From IMG/VR virus record IMGVR_UViG_3300020193_000017, positions 1-64,000 of that record: 64,000 bases of DNA. The stretch is one strand, 5' to 3'. Both the position numbers and the translations under genes were made by a program. Below the pieces are notes generated by a model that made no database searches, was not told where the DNA came from, and saw only the letters and a list, made by a program, of their open reading frames with translations. Origin of the DNA: a virus. Position 1 is the stretch's first letter; each line of letters opens with the position of its first letter. Below, piece after piece: positions 34,571 to 42,705 of the stretch.

Positions 34571-35119
34571 ATGAAAACACTAATAATTCACCCAAAAGAC
34601 AGGTCGACAACCTTTTTGGACATCGTATACAATCCGATACCTAACAAGACGGTGATAACTGGTGGGGTTACTAAACATAAGATAAAAAAGTTAATTAAAG
34701 AACATGACCGAGTTATGATGATGGGACATGGTTCATCTTATGGTTTATTTTCGGTTGGCATGTTCAAAAACGCAAATGGTTTTATAATCGACCAAACAAT
34801 TGCTTCAACGCTTAAAGAAAAAAACAATTCAGTATTTATATGGTGTAATGCCGACATGTTTGTTAACCATCACAATTTAAAAGGATTCTTTTCAGGTATG
34901 TTTATTTCGGAAATTGGTGAAGCATACTATTGTGGTTTACTTGGCACAAAACAACGTGTGGTCGACGAATCTAATTTTGGATTTTGTAATATATTATCAG
35001 AGGTAATCAACGAACCACAAGAATCTGCATACAAACACATAATGAGTAAGTACGGACGAATTGCCGAATCTAATCCCGTGGCTTTATACAACCATAAACG
35101 ACTTTATTTATCAATCTAA
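34571..35119 (+). CDS. Caspase-like fold protein (His-Cys dyad)
   Basis: A 182-residue protein. MMMGHGSSYGLFSVGMF (His53) and SVFIWCNADMFV (Cys92) lie at the ends of hydrophobic strands, the spacing and order of the His-Cys dyad of caspase-fold peptidases. A Gly-rich helix-loop (HNLKGFFSGMFISEIGEA) follows. The N-terminal strand pattern also fits an alpha/beta fold. No sensor domain is attached. It is transcribed from its own strong promoter. A phage caspase-like enzyme could serve in host takeover or against other phages. Fold call by eye. Confidence 0.5.
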   Translation: MKTLIIHPKDRSTTFLDIVYNPIPNKTVITGGVTKHKIKKLIKEHDRVMMMGHGSSYGLFSVGMFKNANGFIIDQTIASTLKEKNNSVFIWCNADMFVNHHNLKGFFSGMFISEIGEAYYCGLLGTKQRVVDESNFGFCNILSEVINEPQESAYKHIMSKYGRIAESNPVALYNHKRLYLSI

Positions 35120-35334
35120 TGGCGCGATACATTATTATTAAGAAAATGATTACGGACAAGTTTAACGTAGATGGTGAACCCCGCTATGTCCATGTAATCA
35201 TGAATGACTCACAGGGTGAAGTTGAGGAATTCGAAAATGAAGATGGGGTAAACAAAATGGTCGAATTGCTAAATGCAAATACCGATTCAGGTAACTGGGG
35301 ACACACATATTTTTCACGTAAAATAATTGACTAA
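35119..35334 (+). CDS. Hypothetical protein
   Basis: A 71-residue protein coupled by TAATG to the caspase-like gene; it also overlaps the next start. Beta-rich, acidic middle (GEVEEFENEDGVNKMV). Not recognised. Confidence 0.55.
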   Translation: MARYIIIKKMITDKFNVDGEPRYVHVIMNDSQGEVEEFENEDGVNKMVELLNANTDSGNWGHTYFSRKIID

Positions 35335-35594
35335 TGAAAACTTTTAAGGATTTAGTTTTTGTGGAAAAACCCCATAATATGGGAGTATCAGCTCGTATCG
35401 AATTCGATAATGGTTATGGTGCTTCCGTTGTGAAAGGACCTCATACATATGGGGGTAAAGACGGCCTTTATGAAATGGGAATATTGGATTCTAGTGGTAA
35501 TCTCACATATGAAACACCAATCACAAATGATGTAATTGGTTATTTGAGTGAATCCGAGGTATCCGATTATTTGAGAAAGATTCAAGAATTATAG
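35334..35594 (+). CDS. Hypothetical protein
   Basis: An 86-residue protein coupled to the previous gene by TAATG. The pattern (SARIEFDNGYGASVVKGPH, then YGGKDGLYEMGIL and LSESEVSDYLRKIQEL) is seen in small phage proteins of unknown role. Confidence 0.55.
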   Translation: MKTFKDLVFVEKPHNMGVSARIEFDNGYGASVVKGPHTYGGKDGLYEMGILDSSGNLTYETPITNDVIGYLSESEVSDYLRKIQEL

Positions 35595-35595
35595 A

Positions 35596-35967
35596 ATGTC
35601 TGATAAAATCAACCCATATCTCTATCCAGGTTTGAAATATACTTTTATTAATAAGTTTAGAAAAATATTTACCGAACAGGAAATATTAACCATTATCTTA
35701 GATAATTTTGGATTAACATTTGAAATGGTATCATCAAAAGTTCGAATTAGAAAGTTTGTTGATGCGAGAATTGTAATTAGCTACATTCTAAGAAAAAAAC
35801 TTGGATACACTTACACTCACATTGGTAGGGTACTTGGTCACAGGCACCACACAACAGTAATCTACAACGAAAAAAAGTTTGTTGATTTATATCTTACCGA
35901 TTCGGGATTCAGGGACATATCCGATGTGATACTTAGTCATGTTGGTTTAAAACCGCCAACACCATGA
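35596..35967 (+). CDS. DnaA domain IV-like DNA-binding protein
   Basis: A 123-residue protein. Residues 50-100 match the C-terminal DNA-binding domain of DnaA: an arginine-rich helix start (RKFVDARIVISYILRKKLG), YTHIGRVLGHRHHTTVIY as the helix-turn-helix and signature (usually GxRDHTTVxxA). No AAA+ ATPase is present. It may recognise DnaA-box-like sites in the host or phage genome, as a competitor or repressor of initiation. The next gene starts inside its stop. Confidence 0.75.
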   Translation: MSDKINPYLYPGLKYTFINKFRKIFTEQEILTIILDNFGLTFEMVSSKVRIRKFVDARIVISYILRKKLGYTYTHIGRVLGHRHHTTVIYNEKKFVDLYLTDSGFRDISDVILSHVGLKPPTP

Positions 35968-36455
35968 AAAATATCTATATAATCATTTTATTTTTATTAC
36001 TTTCTTCCCCTTTATATTCACAATTAAATCCTAGTATTGGTAGTCGAATATTTAATTATTCAGTTTCATATGGGCCAAGAAAGACAAATGTTTTCTACTC
36101 AATAGGTTATTCATTTAGCTCACAAAACTCAATCCCATCGATAGAATTTGGTTATTTTCCAATATCCGCAGGAATGTATATTGTTCAGAATGAGAGATTT
36201 GTGTTGAATAGTAAACCCGCGGATTATTTTTATACTCTTAACTACATATATCGTAACAAAAAAAGAAATAAATTGTTACTAATGGGTGGAATTGGGCCAT
36301 CAATTAACAAAGAATTTAAAGGTGTGGTTGTTAAAATCGGTACGGACTTCAGAGTTGCAGAACCGTTTTACCTATCTTTGCATTCATTTCAAGAATTGTA
36401 TGGTGAATCTAAAAACCATTTCACTTTTGGTGCTAAACTTTGTTTGTTTAATTAA
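35964..36455 (+). CDS. Small outer-membrane beta-barrel protein
   Basis: A 163-residue protein with a signal peptide (MKNIYIIILFLLLSSPLYSQ, cut after YSQ). The rest is alternating amphipathic strands with many Tyr and Phe (VFYSIGYSFSSQNSIPSIEF, HFTFGAKLCLF), ending in an aromatic-rich strand. This fits a small eight-stranded barrel, as in OmpX/OmpA-type folds. It is coupled by ATGA to the DnaA-like gene. It may alter the host surface to exclude other phages. Confidence 0.6.
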   Translation: MKNIYIIILFLLLSSPLYSQLNPSIGSRIFNYSVSYGPRKTNVFYSIGYSFSSQNSIPSIEFGYFPISAGMYIVQNERFVLNSKPADYFYTLNYIYRNKKRNKLLLMGGIGPSINKEFKGVVVKIGTDFRVAEPFYLSLHSFQELYGESKNHFTFGAKLCLFN

Positions 36456-36465
36456 ACTAAAAAAC

Positions 36466-36648
36466 ATGAAAAAGAATTGGATTGACAAAGCAATTGAAAA
36501 CTCATTCACAAAATCGGAGAAGAATGGTAACTTTGAAAAACAAGTTATCACAATTGAAATATACAAAAAAAACAACATAAAAAACTTTTCAGATATTAAA
36601 TCTATTTGTGATATTTTATTGAAGAGACTTAATTTTGGTAAACGATAA
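36466..36648 (+). CDS. Hypothetical small protein
   Basis: The start at 36466 (MKKNWIDKAIENSFTKS) gives 60 basic residues with two helices. Not recognised. Confidence 0.45.
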   Translation: MKKNWIDKAIENSFTKSEKNGNFEKQVITIEIYKKNNIKNFSDIKSICDILLKRLNFGKR

Positions 36649-36666
36649 CATCCAATAGGTTGAAAC

Positions 36667-36768
36667 TACACCCCATTCCAAGAAGCAGTTGAGAACATCA
36701 AGGTTATCGAGGGTCGTCTAATGACCAAAGAATTTTACGAGTTACATTATTTAAAAAGGAACCAGTAA
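36667..36768 (+). pseudogene. Possible remnant of a small gene
   Basis: After a TGA, 33 codons stay open and read NYTPFQEAVENIKVIEGRLM, then TKEFYELHYLKR. This looks protein-like, but no ATG precedes it. It may be the end of a decayed gene. Low certainty. Confidence 0.25.
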
Positions 36769-36807
36769 AATCGGAACGCAATTTGTTTAACGTTTAAATC
36801 ATATTAT

Positions 36808-37374
36808 ATGTTTTATAAATTTGATAATAAATCGTTAGTTTGGGAGAAAGATTGGAGAAAAACAAAAATCGCGTTGTCGGTTGTTATTGTTTTAATGTTC
36901 GCCTCGTTTCTTCTTGGGAGATTCCAAAGATTTTCTTCACTTGACCAATATGAAAAGGAATTACTGGTCATTAGTTTAGACGCTGAAAAGAATAAATTCA
37001 ACAGGGATAGATTGATAGATGAGATAAAAAGATTGAATGTAAAGTATCCACACATCGTTATGGCTCAATCTATAATTGAGACGGGTAATTTCAGTAGTCG
37101 TATTTTCAAAGAGAACCATAATCTCTTTGGTATGAAGAAAGCCACAATAAGAATTAATACCGCTTTGGGCAGTCAGCATGGGCACGCTTTCTATGATAAT
37201 TGGAGAGAATCATTATATGATTATGCTTTTTATCAATGTCGTTATCTGTCGGATATAAGGTCCGAAATGGAATATTTTCAATATTTATCTAAGACCTACG
37301 CGGAAGCCGGTGATGGATATATCAGTGCAATAAAACAAACAATAGAAAAAGAAAACTTAAAATCATTATTTTAA
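36808..37374 (+). CDS. Membrane-anchored glucosaminidase-like lysin
   Basis: A 188-residue protein with one membrane helix (KTKIALSVVIVLMFASFLLG), then KYPHIVMAQSIIETGNFSSR with the expected catalytic Glu and NHNLFGMKKATIR, the core of glucosaminidase/FlgJ-type muramidases. The C-terminus (SYLSKTYAEAGDGYISAIKQ-like) fits the same fold. It would cut peptidoglycan from the periplasmic side. Unlike classical endolysins it is membrane-tethered, as in signal-anchor systems. No holin is seen beside it. Confidence 0.7.
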   Translation: MFYKFDNKSLVWEKDWRKTKIALSVVIVLMFASFLLGRFQRFSSLDQYEKELLVISLDAEKNKFNRDRLIDEIKRLNVKYPHIVMAQSIIETGNFSSRIFKENHNLFGMKKATIRINTALGSQHGHAFYDNWRESLYDYAFYQCRYLSDIRSEMEYFQYLSKTYAEAGDGYISAIKQTIEKENLKSLF

Positions 37375-37488
37375 TATAAGATTGAAAAGATTATTAGTAC
37401 ACCTAAGGAGATTCTATCCTTATTTAAAGTTCGTATAGGAAAAACGAATCGAATATATGATTAGGTCAGGAAAGACATTATTTTAAGT

Positions 37489-37515
37489 AATCCCCATTAT
37501 GGGGATTTTTTTTTT
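37489..37515 (+). terminator. Rho-independent terminator
   Basis: Perfect stem AATCCCC/GGGGATT, loop ATTAT, then a long T run. It ends the unit that includes the membrane lysin. Confidence 0.85.
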
Positions 37516-37523
37516 ATTAAAAT

Positions 37524-37554
37524 TTTGGACATTCAAATTTTTTTCTTATATTTT
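37524..37554 (+). promoter_or_regulatory. Bacteroidota-type promoter
   Basis: TTTG at 37524-37527, 19 bases, TATATTTT at 37547-37554, directly after a terminator. Confidence 0.5.
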
Positions 37555-37558
37555 AAAT

Positions 37559-38275
37559 ATGCTATACAATAAATTTCCACCCGAGTGGAAACTATGGATA
37601 TGGACCAACATAGTAAATGGTTTCGATAGAGAATCTGTATTTAACATCTTACTAAATCACGGATTCAATTACAATTTAATCAAAAACGAATTAGAGATTG
37701 ACCCAGTCAAATCGATGATTTGGCAAAGACAATACACCCAACCTGATTTGTCAAAAAGTTCTGACAAATCCATTTATCCTTTGAATCTTAGGTTATGTGA
37801 TAATCCAAACGCTTATCGTTTTGATAGTAATCTAATTGAGCTGTATCGTATACCCGACTTTCTCACTTATGATGAGTGCGATAGTTTAATGAACGACCCA
37901 GATGAATTTCTAACCCTCGTTGAAAATAGATTTGATATTGCCACAGGAGTTGAAAGAAAGGATAGTGATGTTGTTGAAATTATAAAATACAATGAGAAAG
38001 AAGGTGACATCATGAATGAATATGGTTCTTGGACCATCATTGTTTTTATGGATAACATTTTAGAAGGAGGAGAGTTAGGGTTTACCAAACTTGATATTAA
38101 ATTTAAGTCAGTCAAAGGAGAGGCAATTGTATGGAGAAACTTCTATCCTAATGGTAAACGTAATGAAAATTCTGAGTTCATTAATTTACCGGTTGGTGAA
38201 GGAACAAAGACAATAGTGATTAAAAATTATTCCAAAGAAGTAAAAGAAGTACAAGAGATTAATGTAGATATATAA
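37559..38275 (+). CDS. Prolyl-4-hydroxylase-like protein lacking visible iron ligands
   Basis: The start at 37559 gives 238 residues. The C-terminal half follows the P4H-type layout: LIELYRIPDFLTYDECDSLM, IIKYNEKEGDI, WTIIVFMDNILEGGELGF, VKGEAIVWRNFYPNG and NLPVGEGTKTIVIKNY. In active enzymes HxD comes before the TIIVF strand and a His before the PVxxGxK strand. Here these positions read IMNEYGSW and SEFINLPVG, so no clear HxD or His is present. It may be a non-catalytic binding protein, or the ligands lie elsewhere. It has its own promoter. Confidence 0.55.
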   Translation: MLYNKFPPEWKLWIWTNIVNGFDRESVFNILLNHGFNYNLIKNELEIDPVKSMIWQRQYTQPDLSKSSDKSIYPLNLRLCDNPNAYRFDSNLIELYRIPDFLTYDECDSLMNDPDEFLTLVENRFDIATGVERKDSDVVEIIKYNEKEGDIMNEYGSWTIIVFMDNILEGGELGFTKLDIKFKSVKGEAIVWRNFYPNGKRNENSEFINLPVGEGTKTIVIKNYSKEVKEVQEINVDI

Positions 38276-38284
38276 AATAGTTGA

Positions 38285-38530
38285 ATGAAGTATTATATAA
38301 TAATTTTTATATTCCAAATTTTATTTAGCATATTCAAAGTATTAGAAATTAAATTCACATATGAAAACAAATTGAGACCTCTGTTATTTAATTCCATTTG
38401 GATAAATTTGGTTTCATTAGCTGCTGTTTACTATTCTTTGGATAGATTGTTTGTTGGTGACCTGTGGGTCATTCCTTTTTATGTTATGGGTAGTGTTATT
38501 GGTAAGTGGATAGCGATGACCAAATATTAA
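38285..38530 (+). CDS. Small multi-pass membrane protein
   Basis: An 81-residue protein with three hydrophobic segments (IIIFIFQILFSIFKVL, FNSIWINLVSLAAVYY, VIPFYVMGSVIGKWIAM). Inner membrane expected. Not recognised. Confidence 0.5.
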   Translation: MKYYIIIFIFQILFSIFKVLEIKFTYENKLRPLLFNSIWINLVSLAAVYYSLDRLFVGDLWVIPFYVMGSVIGKWIAMTKY

Positions 38531-38617
38531 ATTTATATTATTTTACTTTTTAAATATTTTTTTGGATATCTAAAATATTATTGTTATTATTGTGTATAAA
38601 TATTAAAACCGAACAAC

Positions 38618-38755
38618 ATGCAAGAAGACAAAGACAACTTCGATTATCAAGGAAAGAGAAGAGACCAAGTGCAGTTTAGTGAAACTGTTACTTACTTTTC
38701 AATCATAGGTCTAATACTAATAATTGTTATTGCACTAATCAGTCAACAATTTTGA
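38618..38755 (+). CDS. Small single-pass membrane protein
   Basis: A 45-residue frame. A polar start (MQEDKDNFDYQGKRRDQVQ) is followed by a membrane helix (YFSIIGLILIIVIALI). TTTG at 38571 and a TA-rich -7 (TATAAATA) at 38595 with a 20-base spacer could be its promoter. The next gene begins 3 bases after it. Confidence 0.5.
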   Translation: MQEDKDNFDYQGKRRDQVQFSETVTYFSIIGLILIIVIALISQQF

Positions 38756-38758
38756 TAT

Positions 38759-39262
38759 ATGGAAATGATTATACACCCAACATTCTTTGACCATAGGGGT
38801 TGTTACGCTCCTATTGAATTAAGAGCAATGGATATGGAATGGACACAATGTTCTATTAGTGTCAATGAAAAACCTTTTACATTTAGAGGTCTTCATTATC
38901 AAACCAATCCACCACAAAGAAAATACATTAAAGTAGTTCAGGGAGAAATTGTGGACTTTGCTGTTGATTTAAAAACTGGTGATGTCGACTTTGAAAAACT
39001 AACATCTGGTTATGCCGTTTATATCCCTGACGACAAAGCACATGGGTTTCTTACATTAACACCCAACACCATTGTTGTTTATTTGGTTTATGGTGAATAC
39101 AACCCTGAATCAGAACACTCATTGGTTTGGAGTGAAAACAAAAAGGTCTCCAAGATTGTCGGTGCATTTGTCGGTGATAATGAAATCACAATTTCAGAAA
39201 AAGATTTAACAGGTAATTTTGCTGATTTAGAAAGATACAAAAGAGGAAGAAGTAAATATTAA
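38759..39262 (+). CDS. dTDP-4-dehydrorhamnose 3,5-epimerase-like protein (RmlC family)
   Basis: A 167-residue cupin-type protein. It has FFDHRGCYAPIEL, RGLHYQTNPPQRKYIKVVQG, VDFAVDLKTGDVDFEKL, VYIPDDKAHGFLTLTPNTIV and YLVYGEYNPESEHSLVW, which follow the RmlC pattern. The His of RGLHYQ is the likely catalytic base. It probably epimerises a dTDP-sugar for a glycan. Sugar genes at 12-17 kb could use the product. It is slightly shorter than bacterial RmlC (about 180). Confidence 0.85.
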   Translation: MEMIIHPTFFDHRGCYAPIELRAMDMEWTQCSISVNEKPFTFRGLHYQTNPPQRKYIKVVQGEIVDFAVDLKTGDVDFEKLTSGYAVYIPDDKAHGFLTLTPNTIVVYLVYGEYNPESEHSLVWSENKKVSKIVGAFVGDNEITISEKDLTGNFADLERYKRGRSKY

Positions 39263-39274
39263 CCGATAACTATA

Positions 39275-40216
39275 ATGAATGAATTTAGATTTGAACATGA
39301 ATTTTGGACCATTAGAAAACTAAAAGAGTATTGTGACGATGGTAAATTAGAAATTCTACCACACCAACGACCACTTAAATTGGGTAAAAACCACGTTAAA
39401 ACATTCATTCAGTCTGTTTTGAATGGTGACATGACCGATGTCCCATTAAAATTTGCCGACATTGAATCATGTAAAAAGAAGTGTGAAGGAACCGAAGACG
39501 AAGAGTTCTTTAATTTTTATTTAGAACAAGATAGAATTCACACAGTTGAAGATGGACAGCACAGAATCATCGCCATTCAAGAGGTGGATGAGTCACACTT
39601 TAAAGATGAATTTGTAGGTAAACTTGAGGAATTTATGAATACAAAGATTATTGTATTCATATATCACAACGCAATAAGAGAGGATTTAATTCGCAAGTTC
39701 GGAAAAACAAATGGGTCAAGAACTGTAACCACAGCCGAAACATTGTGGGGACAACACAACGAATTCAATACAAGCGTAAAAGAAACGTTTGTAAACAACG
39801 AGAATTTTATTCGATTGTATGGAGTAAAGAAGAAGAGTGATGCGGTTGAGAGAATATTATACGGAAACATAATTAAAATGTTAAAGGTGTGTGGTTTCTA
39901 TGATGGAGTGGTTCAGGGAAGTGCAAACACTAGTTCCCCATCAATGTTAACCTTTGTGGGTTCAAACATTGATATGAGTAGATTTTCAAATTGTACATCT
40001 TTGTTTGATAAATGGTATGCAATCATATGTACTAAAGACCAAAAGATTTGTTCAACCTTTGCTTATCAATCTAACTTGTTTTTTCTTTTACACATTCTTA
40101 AAAACAAAAAGATTGAATGGGATGTAAATAAAATAGATGACTACGTAACAAAGCTGAGTGATTCAAGGAGTTCAGCAGAAAAACGTTACGAATATATTTT
40201 AAGTGATTTCAAATGA
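39275..40216 (+). CDS. DGQHR-motif protein (DUF262/ParB-like)
   Basis: A 313-residue protein. LEILPHQRPLKLGKNHVKTF (Gln31-Arg32) and DGQHR at 93-97 (VEDGQHRIIAI) are the two motifs of the ParB/Srx-like fold found in DUF262 (GmrSD), DGQHR and DndB proteins. These often bind or cut DNA using nucleotides. A K..GKTNGSRTVTTAETLW segment follows, as in DUF262 proteins. It is the first gene of a three-gene overlapping operon with a nuclease-like protein and a Dam methylase, so a role in restriction or in sensing DNA state is likely. Confidence 0.65.
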   Translation: MNEFRFEHEFWTIRKLKEYCDDGKLEILPHQRPLKLGKNHVKTFIQSVLNGDMTDVPLKFADIESCKKKCEGTEDEEFFNFYLEQDRIHTVEDGQHRIIAIQEVDESHFKDEFVGKLEEFMNTKIIVFIYHNAIREDLIRKFGKTNGSRTVTTAETLWGQHNEFNTSVKETFVNNENFIRLYGVKKKSDAVERILYGNIIKMLKVCGFYDGVVQGSANTSSPSMLTFVGSNIDMSRFSNCTSLFDKWYAIICTKDQKICSTFAYQSNLFFLLHILKNKKIEWDVNKIDDYVTKLSDSRSSAEKRYEYILSDFK

Positions 40217-41055
40217 AAGAAGTAGAAATGCAGAACCACTTGGTTCAGATTTTAAAAAAGTATAATCTACGTAGGGGATTGGTGAGTAAATTAGTTGTCA
40301 ACCCACTTACATTTATTTTTAGAGATGATGCCGGTGAAGAACTTCGATGGTCTTATTATAATTCTGTTTGCAAGGAGCTGAAGATTAAAAACAAAATCAT
40401 CAGATTACATGGAATGGATAGTGAAAAGGCGGCAACAAAAAAGAACGATGGTCATATGACGGAAAGGTTCTTTGAAATGTTCGGTTGTGAGGTGGTTCCC
40501 GGTGTAAATAAAACAGATTTAATTAAGGATGGTAATGTGTTTGCATCTGTTAAGGGAGGAAAGAAAATCCAATGGGGTATGCACGTAGTAAACAAACTAC
40601 CCGAAAGATTCCAATTACTTTTTGGTAATTACATTTCGTCTTTTGAAAAAAATTCCGTATATTATACTAACAGAAGGGATATTGCAAATTCAATCATAAG
40701 TCACCTTGACAACAGGGATTCAAGATTTGATTTGTTAAACTATTTCTTCAGAAAAGATGAGTGGGTACCATATTTAATTGTCAAAGATTGTGATAGTGGA
40801 ATATATTATCGAATAAAATACATTGACCTAATCAATGTTCTATGTGATAACATAAGTTTCTATACTACTAAAGACAAAGTAAAAATAGTATCTCGTATTC
40901 TTATTAAAAATAAACCAATATCTCTGTTTGAGATAGAGACAAGAAGTGATAAAGGAAATGCATTATTAATGCACGGCAAAAGCAAAGTAATAATAGATAT
41001 TATAAATAACTTTAAAATTAATGTTGAAGAAACACATCAACAAAACGCCGATTAG
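40213..41055 (+). CDS. Putative PD-(D/E)XK restriction endonuclease-like protein
   Basis: A 280-residue protein whose start overlaps the DGQHR gene (ATGA). Residues 80-115 read GHMTERFFEMFGCEVVPG, then KTDLI and FASVKGGKK. Glu84, Asp102 and Lys114 could form the PD-(D/E)XK site, with Ser112 in place of the usual Asp/Glu. The C-terminal part (YYRIKYIDL, then LFEIETRSDKGNALL) resembles several type II enzymes. Its 3' end overlaps the Dam gene by 35 bases, which strongly suggests a restriction-modification pair. The family is not recognised with certainty. Confidence 0.5.
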   Translation: MKEVEMQNHLVQILKKYNLRRGLVSKLVVNPLTFIFRDDAGEELRWSYYNSVCKELKIKNKIIRLHGMDSEKAATKKNDGHMTERFFEMFGCEVVPGVNKTDLIKDGNVFASVKGGKKIQWGMHVVNKLPERFQLLFGNYISSFEKNSVYYTNRRDIANSIISHLDNRDSRFDLLNYFFRKDEWVPYLIVKDCDSGIYYRIKYIDLINVLCDNISFYTTKDKVKIVSRILIKNKPISLFEIETRSDKGNALLMHGKSKVIIDIINNFKINVEETHQQNAD

Positions 41056-41929
41056 ATACGCGGGAGGAAAGACCCGAGCAATAAAACATATTATCCTCTA
41101 TTTTCCAAAAGATGTAACCAAAGTTGTTTCACCATTCATGGGTGGAGGTTCAATTGAAGTTCACTTAACCAATTTAGGTATACAAGTTGAATCATATGAT
41201 ATTTTCAGACCACTTGTTAAATTTTGGAATCAAATTATAGACAACAACAAAGGGTTCGTAGAATTTTTAAGAACAATCGAACCCACCGAAGAAAATTATA
41301 AAGTCATTAAGGAGAAGTTGGTTAGGTGGGAATATACCCAAGAAATGTTGAGTGAATGGAAAACCGATTTCTATAAAAGAGAACAACCATTAGAGTTATC
41401 GGATGTTGAGGTTGCATCTTATTATTATTTCAATCATAACACATCTTATGGTCCTGGATACTTGGGTTGGCCATCCTCTGTATATCTTAATCCATCTAAA
41501 TGGAACAAGATGATTGGTGATATATCTAAGTTCGATGGAACGCTTTTATGTGTCGGTGAATCTGACTTTACAAATGTGATTGAAAACAATCCTGATGAGT
41601 ATCTTTACTTAGACCCACCATACTTTATGGGAAGGGATACTGACAACAAGATGCATGCCGCAATATACCCAATGAAGAACATACCAGTTCACCATGAGGG
41701 TTTCGAACATGAGAAACTTAGAGACCTATTAAAGAATCACAGGGGGAGGTTTATTATGTCCTATAACAACTGCGAAACAATTAGGGAGTGGTATAAAGAC
41801 TTTAGATTGGAGTTTCCGTCTTGGAACTATTCCATGGGGAATGGGGAAAAGAGAATTGGTGAAAACAGAAAACGTGAGGGACTTGTTAACTCGAAGGAAT
41901 CTCACGAGATTTTAATCATCAAAGAGTAA
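41021..41929 (+). CDS. Dam-type adenine-N6 DNA methyltransferase
   Basis: A 302-residue D12-class enzyme. RYAGGKTRA (residues 12-20) is the SAM-binding motif X region, VSPFMGGGSIEVHL is motif I and LDPPYF near residue 200 is motif IV. MSYNNCETIREWY matches the C-terminal target part. All are intact. It overlaps the nuclease-like gene and probably protects the sites that enzyme cuts. GATC as the target is possible by family but is not shown by sequence. Confidence 0.85.
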   Translation: MLKKHINKTPIRYAGGKTRAIKHIILYFPKDVTKVVSPFMGGGSIEVHLTNLGIQVESYDIFRPLVKFWNQIIDNNKGFVEFLRTIEPTEENYKVIKEKLVRWEYTQEMLSEWKTDFYKREQPLELSDVEVASYYYFNHNTSYGPGYLGWPSSVYLNPSKWNKMIGDISKFDGTLLCVGESDFTNVIENNPDEYLYLDPPYFMGRDTDNKMHAAIYPMKNIPVHHEGFEHEKLRDLLKNHRGRFIMSYNNCETIREWYKDFRLEFPSWNYSMGNGEKRIGENRKREGLVNSKESHEILIIKE

Positions 41930-41932
41930 ACA

Positions 41933-42118
41933 ATGAGTACTGATTTAAGAGAGTTATCCGATGAGAAACTGATGTCTCTTTTTTATTGTGAAACGGTTAG
42001 ACCGATTAATAGTCAAGCGATTTCTATTGGAAGTAAGTTGATTTTTGGTGAGGTTATTCGTAGGGGATTACTTACTTACGACGAGGTTATGGAGCACTTA
42101 AATCGTGAAAAAGAATGA
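41933..42118 (+). CDS. Hypothetical small protein
   Basis: A 61-residue acidic protein with helical pattern (LRELSDEKLMSLFYCETVRP). It starts three bases after the Dam stop and may belong to the same operon. Confidence 0.5.
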   Translation: MSTDLRELSDEKLMSLFYCETVRPINSQAISIGSKLIFGEVIRRGLLTYDEVMEHLNREKE

Positions 42119-42139
42119 TATTTATATTAAATAGATATC

Positions 42140-42355
42140 ATGAAAACCTCATTTAAAGCATTGGTTATATATTCAATTGTCATCACTTTCATTTCATGTT
42201 TTCTCATCGCAGAGTTAAAAGAAATGACATATGAGTTACAAGAAAAGGAAGAAGAGATACTACAATCAAGTGCAATCATTGATAGTTTAATGAATGAGCA
42301 GCACTATTTTATCAAATATATGAATATCCAAAGAAATGATAACAATATCAGATAG
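42140..42355 (+). CDS. Membrane-anchored small protein
   Basis: A 71-residue protein with one membrane helix (KALVIYSIVITFISCFLIAE) and a charged coiled-coil tail (KEMTYELQEKEEEILQ). It overlaps the IscA-like gene by 20 bases. Not recognised. Confidence 0.5.
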   Translation: MKTSFKALVIYSIVITFISCFLIAELKEMTYELQEKEEEILQSSAIIDSLMNEQHYFIKYMNIQRNDNNIR

Positions 42356-42668
42356 GGCGAAGGAACACTTATTGAGTCTACTTAATTCTGAGGGGTTAAC
42401 CGCGGAGACCCACTTTTTAAGGGTTGGAGTTAAAGGTGGTGGGTGTAGTGGTCTGTCCTATGTCATGGACTTTGATGACCAGACCGAACCCACAGACGAA
42501 ATCGTGGAACTTCCCGATGGTTTTCGTGTTGTAATCGACAGAAAATCAATACTTTATCTATTTGGAACAGAATTAAACTATACTGATGGTTTAAATGGTA
42601 AGGGTTTCCAATGGGAAAACCCAAATGCAAGTAGAACTTGCGGGTGTGGAGAAAGTTTTTCTTTGTAA
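42336..42668 (+). CDS. A-type iron-sulfur carrier protein (IscA/ErpA-like)
   Basis: A 110-residue protein of the HesB/IscA family. It has ITISDRAKEHLLSLL, RVGVKGGGCSGLSYVMDF (Cys37), LDYxDGLNGKGFQWENPNA-like segments and the final CGC motif (Cys102, Cys104), so all three ligand cysteines are present. A-type carriers hand Fe-S clusters to target proteins. Homologs occur in other phages that carry metabolic genes. Its client could be a phage Fe-S enzyme outside the window. Confidence 0.9.
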   Translation: MITISDRAKEHLLSLLNSEGLTAETHFLRVGVKGGGCSGLSYVMDFDDQTEPTDEIVELPDGFRVVIDRKSILYLFGTELNYTDGLNGKGFQWENPNASRTCGCGESFSL

Positions 42669-42671
42669 TAT

Positions 42672-42702
42672 TTTGAAATATTCAAAATAATGTCTAAATT
42701 TG
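42672..42702 (+). promoter_or_regulatory. Bacteroidota-type promoter, almost leaderless
   Basis: TTTG at 42672-42675, 19 bases, TAAATTTG at 42695-42702; the next ATG begins at 42706. Confidence 0.6.
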
Positions 42703-42705
42703 GAT

